Below are positions 10,414 to 21,765 of a stretch of DNA of 64,000 bases, piece after piece. Made by a program: the position numbers and the translations under genes. Numbering within the stretch: position 1 is the first letter of the stretch; each line of letters starts with the position of its first letter. The DNA is from Aspidiotus rigidus (lineage: Eukaryota; Arthropoda; Insecta; Hemiptera; Diaspididae): the NCBI GenBank assembly GCA_035079385.1, contig JAVHKY010000054.1:8843501-8907500 (forward strand), in the 5' to 3' direction. Under the pieces are notes generated by a model. It saw nothing but the letters and a program-made list of their open reading frames with translations. It ran no database searches and was not told the origin of the DNA.

Positions 10414-12840
10414 CTAACGACGACATACTCAACGATTAAAACGTACGGAGTAATTTGAATAGAGCCACAGAAATGAAAATACACCGGAGCGCTTTCGATT
10501 AAACAACCATTGTCAACGGGGACGTGAAAGCAACTGAAACCAACTCCGGCCGGCAACAAGAACTACCGAGGAGGACATGACTGAACTAGCGAGTCATCAC
10601 AATGTGAATCATACTCGTAAACTAATTCAATCAAACCCTCATCAGGTATGTACCTGTTGAGCACATTTAGGTTATCGTTATTCAGATGGCGAATAATTTC
10701 GATGTGTTCTAGCGCGGTACGTTAGAAAGCCGAGGACTCTCTATGGAGGAGGGACTCAGATCCCTCTATGAAACCATGGCCAGTGGTAATAAGATGGTCC
10801 GCAAATGCCGAATCACCCAATTTCTTCTTTTCCCACGCCTTCCTATGCTCATCTATTCTAATTTTGAGCTGACGTCCAGTCTTGCCTATATAGATTCCAT
10901 TACAATCATTACACTCAATTTTGTAAACCCCGCTTCTTTCGACCAGTGGGATGGGGTCCTTTAACTTAACGAACAAGCTTTTTACAGTGTTAAGATTGTA
11001 AAACACTGGCCGAAACCCAAATGGGCAGAGGACACGACCTAATTGGGAAGAAAATTTTGCCAAAAACGGAAGCCTAATCCAACGTTTCCTACTATCTGAC
11101 GCTGGATTACGGGGGAGGGAGGTAGTGGAATCAAGGCATTTCCGAGTCAATTTCCTATGGACCATCAAGTCAATATCCAAGCTGATCTCGTTCACTCTGG
11201 CCAAGTGCTTTATAGTCGAAAGCTCCTGTTGAAAAGCGAGCTGACCTAATGGAATACTCGTCAACCGGTGGATATAACTATTAAAACCGGCATATTTGTG
11301 AGCAACCGGGCAGAAAGATCTGCCGTGGACAGTAATATCGGTCGACGTATCTTTTCTATATATGGCGAATTCGTGGGCACCTTCTCTATTAGAGATAGTA
11401 AGGTCCAAAAAATTTATAGATGAACCGCCTACTTCTAACGTAAATTTGATGGATGGGTATAAACTGTTAAGATACCTGAGAAACTCCAAAAGGAGATCCC
11501 GTTGACCGGTCCACAAACACAACACATCGTCGACGTACCTGTGCCAATAATATATATGACCCAAAAACCCCTGACCAGAGGAAAAGAGATCAAGCTCAAA
11601 CTTAGACATGAAAACCTCCGAAATGAGGGAACCCAGAGGAGAGCCAATAGGGATACCTACCTCCTCAGGAAATTCGAAAAATTTGCCATCAAATTTACAA
11701 AAGTTGGGAAACCAACAAATATTGAGTAAATTAAAAAATTCTGCCAACTCTTCGTGACAGATATTAGATTGGATCAAAAGGTCTCCCATATGTTGCATGG
11801 CAGTAGCTCTAGGGATACTCGGAAATAAGCCGACTACGTCAAAGGAGCATAGGGTTGAATCAGTCGGAAGAATGTCATCCTTAAGCTTATTAGCCAAAGA
11901 GACCGAATTCTTCACAGAGTAGGAGGACTCAAATTCCACTCTAGATTTGAACCAACGGTCCAAAAATTTCGCCAAGAAGTACGTGGGGGAAGACACAAAA
12001 GAAACGACCGGCCGCATCGGGGCGTCCCTCTTATGAACCTCTTAGGTAGTCCGTACAAGAGGGGCGGCACTGGATTGGCCTCAAGAAGCATTCTTTTAAG
12101 CTTAGGGGTCTTAATAATAAATTCACAAGTGTTTATAACACGTCTAACTTCTTTGACGTGATTTGGAAAATTGAAATCCGCATTTTCCTTGGCGCCACAC
12201 TGGTCGAGAACGTCATAGACCTTGGAGACGTAAGAGGACTTATTCATAACGACAATGGCATTCCCTTTATCAGCTTTAGTAATGGTTAAGCCCTCCTCCC
12301 TGACCTTCCTCTTGATCCTCTTAATCACCTCAAAAGCCAGATCATTTATACGAGGGAGGGGGGTATGGCGGACAAGGGCGGCACACGCTTTCTGAGTATT
12401 AACCCCAGGCCCAATTTTTATTTCGAGGTCCGCAACAACATTGGCCAAAGTTTTAGCATTATTAAGAGGGGGTAACCCGAATTTTAACCCCTTCTCCAAG
12501 AGATACAACTCGTCCCTCTCAAACTCAACACTACTACAATTTATAATCCGCGGTTGAAACTTTTGGACAACGCTGACGTCAGTACTCACTTCCCGGACAG
12601 CGGAGGCATTCCAATTTAGGAGGGAGCTAAGCTTCTTATTTTTCGTACGTTTCAATTTAGCCTCAAAAGACCGACATTTAAGGTTAACCGACTTGATAAA
12701 CAGATCCAACTCACCCGGCGAAAGTAAAGCAGAAAGCTTAGAATGGACGAACAAGTTCAACCTTGTGGTGATATTCAACTTCCCATGCCACCTCCGCAAC
12801 TCAGTACGGATCCATTTTTCTGTCAAAAATTTTTCCAGTT
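10414..12840 (-). mobile_element. Penelope-like element, copy 1
   Basis: Nearly complete PLE in minus orientation: one long RT plus GIY-YIG gene (10563-12826) and a ~150-bp 3' untranslated region ending at 10414. The same terminal sequence, starting CTAACGACGACATACTC on the plus strand, ends the second copy at 57233, while the flanking DNA differs; this fixes the 3' terminus. The 3' region contains ATCGAAAGCGCTCCGG, a block also seen (CCGAAAGCGCTCG) beside the PLE fragment near 29130. The 5' limit, about 12830-12850, is a guess from loss of coding potential. Confidence 0.88.
10563..12826 (-). pseudogene. PLE reverse transcriptase + GIY-YIG endonuclease
   Basis: Gene in order: N-terminal region with TKADKGNAIVVM (about 12240-12290), the PLE-specific block before the RT core; the palm with a proline-methionine-arginine-proline segment (about 12015), GIPIGSPLGSLISEVFM (about 11620-11660) and the catalytic YVDD box in HRYVDDVLCLW (about 11510-11540); thumb; then GIY-YIG nuclease with SGVYKIECNDCNGIYIGKT (about 10890-10950) and a DEHRK helix. 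The nuclease nicks DNA and the RT copies the RNA at the nick. Two lesions: a 2-nt gain near 12040 shifts frame inside the RT, and an in-frame TAA at 10722-10724, where copy 2 has Lys, removes the last ~53 codons; the frame then stays open to TAG at 10563. The first-frame N-terminal part spans 11912-12826. Inactive as a single protein unless the shift is bypassed. Confidence 0.88.
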
Positions 12841-14949
12841 TCCTGGTGGTCTGAACACAATCGGAGAACAGCCGAAATTTGATAAACTTGGGATTTTTTT
12901 AGCTTTTAAACTCAGCCAATAGTCACCGATTTTTCGGTTAGTGATTACGTTTTGTAATCTGAAGTTCAAGTTCCTTGCAACTAGTTCGTGAGGATATTTT
13001 CAATCATCTTCTACATCCAACAGCAAGGTCATATTCCACCAATCCAGAATGTTGCAACCAGGATTTCCCTTACGCCAGGTATTTTGTCAAATCGAGTATC
13101 TTCATCAACTTCACCATCTGATAGCAAAGTCAAATTCAGTCAATCTAGGAATTCTTACACACCAGATATTTCGTCATAACTGGTATCCTTAATCCAAACT
13201 TCGTTGTCGTCAGATTGGTGCGATATAATTTTTCCATCACCCCATCTCTTCTAGCAGGTATTAGAGCAAGATACGCGATGTTCAAGATAATTAGAGAAGA
13301 AATGTCAGCTTCTTGGGCATCCATTTCTTCCCAAATGGATTTGTCTTGAGGCTGTGGGTCATTCGGAAATTTGTGCCACGCAAATAACGTCACGTGACCT
13401 TGACCTACTTTGGGGACTTGGAAAAATGTCGACCTTCGTTACTTTCACTGTAGTAGGCGTAGCAATACAGTATACTCAGCCAATTTCGATCTTCGTTAAT
13501 TTCACTATACCAGGCGTCTTTTATAGACTTAACATACAATATACTAGGCTTGAACGCTACACTATATAACCTTCACCCATGAGGCTGGAAAATGCTGGTA
13601 GAGTTGAACGAAGTATCGGTGAAATCAATGTACAGTATATTTCTACCCAGCACAATTTTTCTAACGACAATATCAGATTAAATCCCTCCAACAAGAAAAA
13701 ATGTCAGAATTTATGGAATTTATAGTATCGAAATTCTGTAATTATTGCGATTCGAATTCCGAAACAAAATTGAACTAATATCTCTTCATACTGATAGTCG
13801 TTTCAGCTTTTCATCTCTCTCTTGAGAAAAAAGGCGCAAATTTTATTACAAACTATTTTCTTCTACACACGAAATTCCGAATATTCAGGCATGTGATAAA
13901 AATGTAACAAAAATATAGTAAACTACTCGATCAAAATATTCACTCTTTATTATCCACGGTAATTGTGCAGACGAATTCCCTTTAGCGTATAAAGTTAATA
14001 TGATAAGTTAGCCTTCATCGAGAATAATAGAGTATACAGTAGATGGAACCACATTACTCTTTCCGAATACGAACCACATTTATGTTATGAAGTCGTAAAA
14101 GCAGACATGTAATAATACAGTCTCGTTACGAATGTATATCGAATGCATTAAATTTCGAATTATATTCACCCACCATCAACAACCGAAAGCGCGTCACCAA
14201 AACAGAGACGGTTTTCTAATTTCGAATTGCACTTGAAGTGTGAAAGTTTCTACGGTGTCAAAAGAGCGCGAGTAAGGGTTGAGCGGTTTCATTGGTAAGC
14301 ATTTTCGACGTAATCGTCTACTTATTACCGTGTATTAAACTATACACCAACAAACGGTCACATAAACATTTTGCGATACAAGCCGATTTTTTCCAGCCCC
14401 TCATCTCTCGTCACGTTATTAATAACCTAATTTTCGTCACTAAATCAAATTTCGAGTTTCGCCAGGAAAAAAGTCGTCGATTTAAAACTTTCTGGGTAAC
14501 TTTCCACCATCCATCAATGTCTCATTAAGTAAGAGTCATATCATTCCGGAAAGGTTCAAAATAATTACGATCCGCGAGAAAATAATCATTTTTATTACAG
14601 CAGATCGACGTAGCTATTTTTTATATTTTTTTCGAATTTTTTATGCTATTTCTGCTACAGATAAAAAAGAGACTGACAAAAAAATAAAGATTTGTTTCTC
14701 ATGTTTTTTCGTCTCATGATAGAAATTTGCGGAGAGGATAGGAGTGGGTAAGGAGGAAGAGGCAGGTGAATACAGTGGAGGTTCGGCGGTGAATATGAAA
14801 GCATAGTTTTCGCCGATGGATGAGACGTGACCTTGAATGAGAGATAGCATATCCGATTCTAGGTCCCGATTTGCGCAAAAGATGGGAGGGAAATTCTGGA
14901 GAAATGATTTTGTTGATGTGTTATTGGTATAAGAAGTAGCCTAAGTTTA
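12841..14949. other. non-coding; short repeats and a possible PLE scrap
   Basis: No gene recognised. At 13215-13250, GTGCGATATAATTTTTCCAT and the CACCCCATCTCTTCT after it closely match 20525-20575 just upstream of a PLE GIY-YIG relic. On the minus strand this reads RRDGVMEKLYRTN, so a PLE or other shared repeat fragment is likely. At 13430-13650 a motif TTCGTTA(C/A)TTTCACT followed by GGCGT and a (C/A)AATA block recurs two to three times. The remainder, 13700-14940, is AT-rich without features. Confidence 0.4.
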
Positions 14950-15700
14950 AGATGAGTGTTCAGATGGGATTGAAACGACAGAAGGATATGTGAATTACGT
15001 GGGCTGATAATATTTCAAAAGGTGAGAAGATTTGGGTATTAGGCTGCAGTGAGTTGAAGAGCACGGTAACGGAGAGGGGAACTCGTTGAGCGCATAGGCT
15101 GAATGCGTAGTGCCCCAAGGACCAGTCGAAGCCAGAAGATTGAATTGAGTGCAGCAATTTTAAGGTTGTTCCGTTCGAGGGGATGTAAATTGAAGACAAC
15201 CATACTCGTGTTGGGAACGGATTGGACTATTATTTTGTCAAGTTGCGGAGAACTAGTTCGCGGTTAGAGCTGGTATACAAGGGTCTGAAAAGTATTTAAG
15301 CAATTCCAGCATTTTGCTCTCGAGATTTTGATATGTGAAGTCCAGGATGTTTTGGAATCGAAGATGAGAACGAGGAACTTGGTAAAGGATTGGCTGGTAA
15401 TGAGGAAGAACAGGCGTAGTAAGTAGTCTTGTTGTTCATTGGGGGTCGGAGATCAGTAGGAACTTACTCAGATCATCTACAAAGATATAGTCATTCATAG
15501 CGATTCGAAAGAGAGGAACTGTCATATTTCTATCTGGGGACACCGTTTTGAACGAATTGATAGGAAGAATATTGGTCATCATTCTAACAGTGAGAGACCT
15601 GTCATGAAGGAAGGGTTGGAGAAGTTTGGGTAAGACCCGCGAAATGCTTCCTGGAGGTTGAAGAAAGTGGTGTAGAGTTATGAGTTTGAGCGGAGGGCTC
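14950..15700 (-). pseudogene. decayed I-like LINE fragment
   Basis: Minus-strand translation in shifting frames gives FNLQEAF, FMTGLSLLE-like and LFRIAMNDYIFVDDLSKFL, matching in order the DLQEAFPRVW, FLNDR, LFLIAIND and FADD blocks of the better preserved I-like LINEs at 23-26, 31-33 and 53-55 kb. Several frameshifts and stops. This is the RT palm plus part of the thumb; the nuclease and RNase H parts are not seen. Probably an old insertion truncated at both ends. Confidence 0.5.
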
Positions 15701-15889
15701 TCTCAACTCAGATATGGCTTGGAGAGTGTTACGGCTGATACGATTCGATGAACTAGAATGGTCTTTTGTTCGGAATTTTTTTAAACAGTCTGCCGAGGAC
15801 AGAAGTCAGGACGATAATTTTTTGACATGTTCCATGTCTTTTCTCTCGCCGGACCCCGATTTTGAAACTCGCGAGTACCCCCCTCCCCC

Positions 15890-17021
15890 CCTCCCGTCAA
15901 GAGAAATCTCTACCCCGTGGGTGATTCAGAAATTTGCGAGTACACCCCGTGTAATAATAATAATTATTAATTAATAATTAAATAATTAAATAAATAAATA
16001 ATTAATATAATTAATAATTAGAAAATCTCTACCCCGTGGGTGATTGAGAAATTCGCGAGTACACTCTGCGTAATAATAATAAATAATTAATTAATTAATT
16101 AATAATTAAATAAATAAATAATTAGATAATTAAATAATTGAATAAATAAATAATTAAATAATTAATATAATTAAATAATTAAATAAATAAATAATTAATT
16201 AAATAATTAAATAATTGAATAAATAAATAATAAAATAATTAATATAATTAAAAAATTAAATAATTAAATAAATAAATAATTAAATAATTAATATAATTAA
16301 TAATTAGAAAATCTCTACCCCGTGGGTGATTCAGAAATTCGCGAGTACACCCCGCGTAATAATAATAAATAATTAACTAATTAATAATTAAATAAATAAA
16401 TAATTGAATAATTAAATAAATAAATGATTAAATAATTAATATAATAAATGGAAAATTTTCCAAGTCCCTCTTCCTATCATATATGGCTGGATAGTCGAAA
16501 TTTTTCCAAGTCCCCTAGACTTGAATTGTCTCATACCATTCCAATACAACAGCGAGACAGGGGGCGAACTCGTAATAATTAATAATAAATAAATAAATAA
16601 ATAAATAAATAAAATAAATAAATAAAATAAATAAATAAATAATAATAAATAATTAAATAATATTAAATAATAAAATAATTAAATAATTAAATAAATAAAG
16701 GCTGAATAGTCGAAATTTTTCCAAGTCCCCTAGACTTGAATTGTCTCATACCATTCCAATACAACAGCGAGACAGGGGGCGAACAAGCGGAGCGAGTTCG
16801 CGCTACCTCATATTTCTCAAAAAAGACTTGAATTTTCTCATACCATTCCAATACAACAGCGAGATCGCTCGTTCACCCCACGAAAGTTGATACCTCAAAA
16901 TATAGAACACCCACAATTACCTCAAAATATTTCTCATACAAGACTTATACGACGCCAAGATAGGTAAAGGGGTAAACGAATAATATCTCACGAACACTTG
17001 ACCTAGTACAAGAATTAATAA

Positions 17022-17053
<32 letters not shown>

Positions 17054-17320
17054 ATTAAATAATTAAATAATTAAATAAATAAATAATTGAATAATTAAAT
17101 AATTAAATAAATAAAGGCTGGATAGTCGAATTTTTTCCAAGTCCCCTAGACTTGAATTGTCACATACCATTCCAATACAAGAGCGAGACAGGGGGCGAAC
17201 GAGCGGAGCGAGTTCGCGCTACCCCGTATTTCTCATAGAGGACTTATACGACGCCCAGATAGGTGAAGTGGTAAACGAATAATATCTCACGAACACTTGA
17301 CCTAGTAGAAGCCTAGACTG
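15890..17320 (+). repeat. compound AT-rich satellite with two embedded units
   Basis: Long runs of AATAATTAAATAAATA-type microsatellite separate two kinds of larger units. Unit A (about 60 bp; TCTCTACCCCGTGGGTGATT then GCGAGTACACCCCG) occurs near 15905, 16024 and 16309. Unit B (about 95 bp; GGCTGGATAGTCGAAATTTT, CCAAGTCCCCTAGACTTG, CATACCATTCCAATACAA, GAGACAGGGGGCGAAC) occurs near 16480, 16700 and 17115, with a longer tail (CTTATACGACGCC, AATATCTCACGAACACTTGA) shared by two copies. At 16450-16490, TCCTATCATATATGGCTGG is an inverted unit of the minisatellite family at 1-735. No coding. Confidence 0.85.
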
Positions 17321-17660
17321 AAATATTTCAAGATGACTGATAAAATATAAAAGACATGGGACATGATTTTCATTTATTTGGCTATGCCAGAAAATTTTTT
17401 TTGTTTTTTTTTAATGGTTTCTTGTAGACTTTTACGCGTCATTTTAGCTACAATAACCACTATAAAGAATCACAGGCACAAGTAACATATAATCTGGTTA
17501 AAATCACAACACGCAATTTACAAGATTAGAATTTTGGATTTAGAACAATTTACCTGATTGACAGGGGTCTGGGATGCGGGCTTTGAGTCTGGACAAGGAT
17601 CCAACTAAACAGAGGGGATAGAAATTAATCTATCGTTAAAACGCTCTAATTCTTTAGCCA
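17321..17660. other. non-coding spacer
   Basis: AT-rich, no gene seen. A T-run lies at about 17396-17411. Confidence 0.35.
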
Positions 17661-17669
17661 ATAACATTG

Positions 17670-17722
17670 AGCGACGACCTAAAAATGGTAACCGGATCGA
17701 GCCAGTCGAAACGTCGACACTT
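17670..17722 (+). ncRNA. possible hammerhead-like motif
   Basis: GCGACGACCTAAAAATGG then GAGCCAGTCGAAACGTCGAC has the GACGA...GAAACGUC arrangement found in the small hammerhead ribozymes of PLE ends: GAAA followed by a short self-complementary stem ACGU and the cleavage-site C. The CUGA box is degraded (GCGACGA in place of CUGANGA). No PLE coding sequence is adjacent, so it would be a detached end. Weak. Confidence 0.25.
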
Positions 17723-19915
17723 CTAATAAAAATAAGTGGAAGAAAAAGCCAGTGTATAATTCTTCACATTTGTCTCGTTTTTGATCCGTGATTACCATCT
17801 CGACCAGATCCATTTCTACGTTCTGTTCCCATTCATTTACATGGAAATACATACTTTGAAAATTACATATAAAACAGATAGAAAATCTCGATAGATGGCC
17901 GCAAACACATACCTAACAGAAGGCACTTGTACAAACATAATATTGCTGATAATTAAAAATATATCATATAGAAACCTTAAGGTGAGAGGAAGAGAAAATG
18001 ACGTAGATACCACATAATAAGTCGATATTTTTTCCCCAACTAAGGATCTTTCAATACTTCTCTCTTACCGATACTTTGTTTTGAAAATAAAAAATCAAAT
18101 ATGTACTCGGAGAAATTGAGATACATAATGGAGACTCACAAAAATCTGGTAACTACACTTTTTTTTCTCTCCAATTTTTCAAAATACACCGGAATGGAAA
18201 AAATGGGAAAGTATGCTTGTAAGCACCCATTTTGCAAGGATTTCAAATTAAAATTTATAAATCCGTTTTCACGTTCTTTTCTTTCCCCCGTCTTTCATTT
18301 CACTTTCGTGCTTCTTTGCTTTCATCTCGGCTACGTAGAGACACGTAGGTACACATATCGGTATTACTCAACTGACCTGTAAGAAGATAAAATTGAAGAA
18401 TCTTCACGGTCGAGGAAACGAAAAGAAAAATAGTCGACCTAAATCGTTCGATGGAATGCGAAGTAAAAAAAACTTGAGTAGTATTTGAGTAGATTATATT
18501 ATAAGTACGAAACGGTATCCAACAAGTACGAGGGGAAACTTGAGAATCCTAAGAGATTGATTAGTCAATAATAAATCAAGAGGAAATGCTCAGAAAAAAA
18601 AAATTTAATCATATAATAGGAGTCGGTCAGGATACAAAAACAGATTTGTTGATTTGGGCATTAGGGCGAACCATCTCGTCTAACCACGATGTTCATCATT
18701 TATAACAACAAAGAACATATGATATAAGCCCGAACACTGTCCCGTAGAATCTTCCTTACAGATTCACGAAATACTATAATGCTCAAGGCTTTATTCAATC
18801 CATTCTCGTAAATACTGCAGAACAGCACTTTATTCAATCCGAATTCGCTCCCCGTGTTACGTCGGTCATCCTTGTTGAAAGAGAAGATTAATAATATAGT
18901 TGCCCAGTGACAAGGAGGAAAATGACTATGAAATTCGATTCTCTATATAGGAAGGAAATTCACTACCCTAGAAAATTGATAATAATAATGAAAGAAGAAA
19001 GGTGCCGGGCATTTACGAGGGTTTTTCTGTTTCCGTCGGTCTAAATTACGTCTAGGTAAAGAGGTAAAACTCTTCTCAGATTCGTCTTCACTTCTCACTT
19101 ATTTCTTCCGCAACAATTATCGAAATAATTTGTGTAACGGAAGGTGGCGGCGCGGTCCGGCTGCACGGAAAAATCTATTTCAAAGCTACGCGCGTCGTCG
19201 CTACTTCTATATTTTCAGGTCTCACATTGTTACTGCTCACCACCGCGTTGATTAATTCGAATTTAATTCTCTCGCTATGTCGAGCAAAAAACAATTAGCC
19301 TCGACAATTTCGATTTTCTGTATTTTTCAAAGCCACTCTGGAAAGGAAGAAATCTAATAGCGAGAGATGAAAAAGTCCTAACTAATTCGAAAAAAATGCC
19401 CTCTCTCGTATTCGTTATGAAAATAATTAACGTCCTGCGATTCGGATGAACTAACAAAGAAGAGAATACCCAAGATTTATAATTAAGATATGATGCTTTT
19501 CATAAATTATCAGTCGAAAAGAGAGCCTTTGTTTCGTATACTGGACCTAAACTTGCACGCCAAGAAAGAGGAAAGAGAAAATCACAAATTGGCTTTACAG
19601 GAGATTTATCTTCATCTACTAGGAGGATGGGGCTACGAACACCTAACTGATCAAGGCCCACTTCACCCAATTTTCATGTTGGTATCACAACGCTTACATC
19701 CTTGAGGAGATAAGAAGAACAGGAAGTACGAGCCATTATATTATTCGAGGAGGCTAGCACATGAAAAACAAATTTTAGTCTTACTATGGAAATAAAAATG
19801 TCAAACGGAGCACAACACCAAAAAAATAGTAAAATCAAAAAGAACCAAAACAAAGAAAAGGTAAAGTAATACATAAAATAGGTTGAAATTTATAAAAAGT
19901 TGTTTTAAAAGTAAA
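17723..19915. other. no recognisable gene
   Basis: AT-rich sequence with short unconvincing open frames (longest about 93 codons at 18101-18382, low complexity in part). No TIR, tandem repeat or protein motif seen. Confidence 0.4.
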
Positions 19916-19924
19916 ATAATGAAA

Positions 19925-19965
19925 AAATCTTTTATGTGGCCGACATGTGGCCAACATGTGGCTCA
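19925..19965 (+). repeat. outlying 12-bp satellite units
   Basis: TTTATGTGGCCGACATGTGG followed by CCAACATGTGG repeats the start of the array at 20811, including the preceding AAATCTTTT. It looks like a short copy of the same junction. Confidence 0.6.
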
Positions 19966-20099
19966 GAAACTCAAAACAGGAAAAGATCAAAAAATAAAAT
20001 ATGAAAACTAAAACATTTAATCAGCCCGAACCAAAATACACGATAATATAAAAGGGGAGGGGGAGAATTCGAAATTGAACTACAACCAGGAAATAATGG

Positions 20100-20560
20100 G
20101 ACTAAAATTTATATATTTACGACCGGTTTCGACCGTAACGTGACAATCATTATCAGGAAGTACGAGATTACAACTAAGAATAGAAGGGAGTCAACCGTAG
20201 GCCTATCTATAATTAAACTTTCATGTTGCAGATGGTGTAGTGCAGTGTTGAGAGAACCAAGGATGTGGTGGTAGTACAAGTTGAATTTTTATTACGGCTA
20301 TCGTTTCAGCCTCCTCTACCCGATTTATGAAACGTGGGCAGGACAACTTTACCAAAGTCGTGCTCTTTCTCGCTACAATGTTTTGCCATGGCCGATTCTG
20401 CTGGTTTCTTTGAATTGTAAGCTGTTTGGTGCTCCCTAAATCACTTCTTAAATTCACGTCCTGTCTATCCTATTTACAAAGCGTCGCAATCGCCACAGCA
20501 AAGCCTGGATATCCCGGATTTTCGATCTTTCGTGCGATATAATTCTTCCATTACCCCATC
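20100..20560 (-). pseudogene. PLE C-terminal GIY-YIG relic
   Basis: One minus-strand frame (about 20350-20510) reads CGDCDAL, stop, IG, stop, TGREFKK, stop, FREHQTAYNSKKPAESAMA and then KHCSEKEHDFG. This is the YIG half of a PLE GIY-YIG nuclease followed by its His/Cys-containing helix region. The Tyr of YIG and two other codons are stops that differ from sense codons by one base. Upstream, RDGVMEELYRTK-like sequence (about 20540-20575) is shared with 13215-13260. It belongs to a different PLE lineage from the 10-kb and 57-63-kb copies. A hammerhead-like motif lies in its 3' region. Confidence 0.75.
20117..20158 (-). ncRNA. hammerhead ribozyme-like motif in PLE 3' region
   Basis: Minus strand: CCTGATAATGATTGTCACG, then TTACGGTCGAAACCGGTCG. 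It has the CUGANGA box with one change (G8 to A), a stem-II spacer, GAAA, and the self-complementary short stem III ACCGGU followed by the cleavage-site C. Short stem-III hammerheads that work as dimers are known from PLE terminal repeats. The G8 change would be expected to cripple cleavage, so this is probably a fossil ribozyme. Confidence 0.55.
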
Positions 20561-20810
20561 TCTTCTGAGAGATTTCCTTGTCTGGGATACACTTCTCATT
20601 TCTTTTGTTCCTCAAAATTGCTTTCTACAGGTTTTGGAGGACGCGTCGAACTGAGAATTAAACATAATTTTTTTCCCCTTAAATTTATGACTTCGTCTAA
20701 TTTTACCGAATTTTCTATATATAGTATCAACATTTTTATCTGCGTAACTTCTTCAAAACTACTGGATGGATTTTTTTGAAACTTGGACAGAAAAATCTTT
20801 TTTTTTTTAT

Positions 20811-21112
20811 GTGGCCGACATGGCCAACATGTTGCCGACATGTTGTCAAAATGTTGCCAACATGTTGTCAAAATGTTGCCAACATGTTGTCAAAATGTTG
20901 CCAACATGTTTCCGACGTGTGGCTGACATGTTGCCGACGTGTGACCGACATGTGGCCAACATGTTGCTGACATGTGGCCAACATGTTGCCGACATATAGC
21001 CAATATATTGCCAACATGTGACCGACATGTTTCCAAGATGGGGCCAACATGTTGCCAACATATGACCAACATGTTTTTGAGATGTGGCCAACATGTTGCC
21101 GACATGTTGCGG
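20811..21112 (+). repeat. 12-bp satellite (GACATGTTGCCA-type)
   Basis: About 25 units of a 12-bp repeat built on CAACATGTTGCC / GACATGTGGCC, variable at two or three positions. It is preceded by TTTTTTGAAACTTGGACAG and a T-run. Because the period is divisible by three, several frames stay open on both strands (MLPTCC-like repeats); these are not genes. The motif is nearly self-complementary (ACATGT), so the array can form hairpins on either strand. Confidence 0.9.
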
Positions 21113-21510
21113 GTTGCTATCGATTACAGAACTGTGATGATTTAAAAAAATTTCGAAAGGATTGTTTTTTGCTTGAAAAAAATTGTAAAAATTGTTGAGC
21201 TAGTTTCAAAATTCTCTCATCTACTTTGGAAATAATTTGAAAGTTGAAAAAGAAAAAAATGTGACGAAAAATAATTTCATTACAATGCTTTCGAAAAAAA
21301 AGAGTAATTTTTGGAACATTGACCCTCGTGAAGGGAAGAGAGTTATTTTTCAAAATACTGATTCATTAACACAAAACTTGTGAATCCTCTTTAAATTTAC
21401 ACGTGCATCACACAGTCATTTTTATTTCCATCACCTTCTGAACAATGTTCATAATTAATTCAAGCGTCAAGATGCAAATGACTGAACCCCTAGCTCACGT
21501 TTTTATCCGA
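21113..21510. other. AT-rich spacer
   Basis: No gene seen; poly-A and poly-T rich. Confidence 0.35.
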
Positions 21511-21765
21511 CAGAAGCTCTGCCAGCCAGTTTGAACGATGATGAGCAAAAAGGAGATACACAGGCAGATGACGATGTTTTGGACCCTAAGCATGTCTATG
21601 GAACTCTAGTGGATCTGCTTTCAACCAAATTTGAAATAAAAAAAAGGATGAAGATTTCTAATTCCATAGAGGAGAACCAGAGCCCAATGGAAGAAGATTT
21701 TAGTGCTTAGTATGGATCACTCGAAGCATCAGACCAAGAGGGCGAACTAAAAATCGAAAGTTGAA
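21511..21765 (+). pseudogene. unidentified coding-like relic
   Basis: One frame reads EALPASLNDDEQKGDTQADD, then DVLDPKHVYGTLVDLLSTKF and EIKKRMKISNSIEENQSPM, with a single TAG before YGSLEASDQEGELKIES and a stop. Composition is acidic and hydrophilic, with balanced codon use unlike the flanking AT-rich DNA. A second stretch downstream (about 21780-21960; LCQFQLMKEIHGVVWRNAI) is coding-like in another frame. I do not recognise the family; it could be a retropseudogene, an old gag-type protein, or a decayed host exon. Confidence 0.3.

Noticed and set aside
10414..10562. Hammerhead ribozyme in the 3' region of PLE copy 1
   Set aside because: ATGGTTGTTTAATCGAAAGC resembles stem II plus GAAA, but the CUGANGA box and a pairing stem III with a usable cleavage triplet are not convincing; noted only as a block shared with the fragment near 29130.
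20776..21105. Cys-rich or Leu-Pro-rich repeat proteins on both strands
   Set aside because: Artefacts of the 12-bp satellite, open in several frames on both strands.
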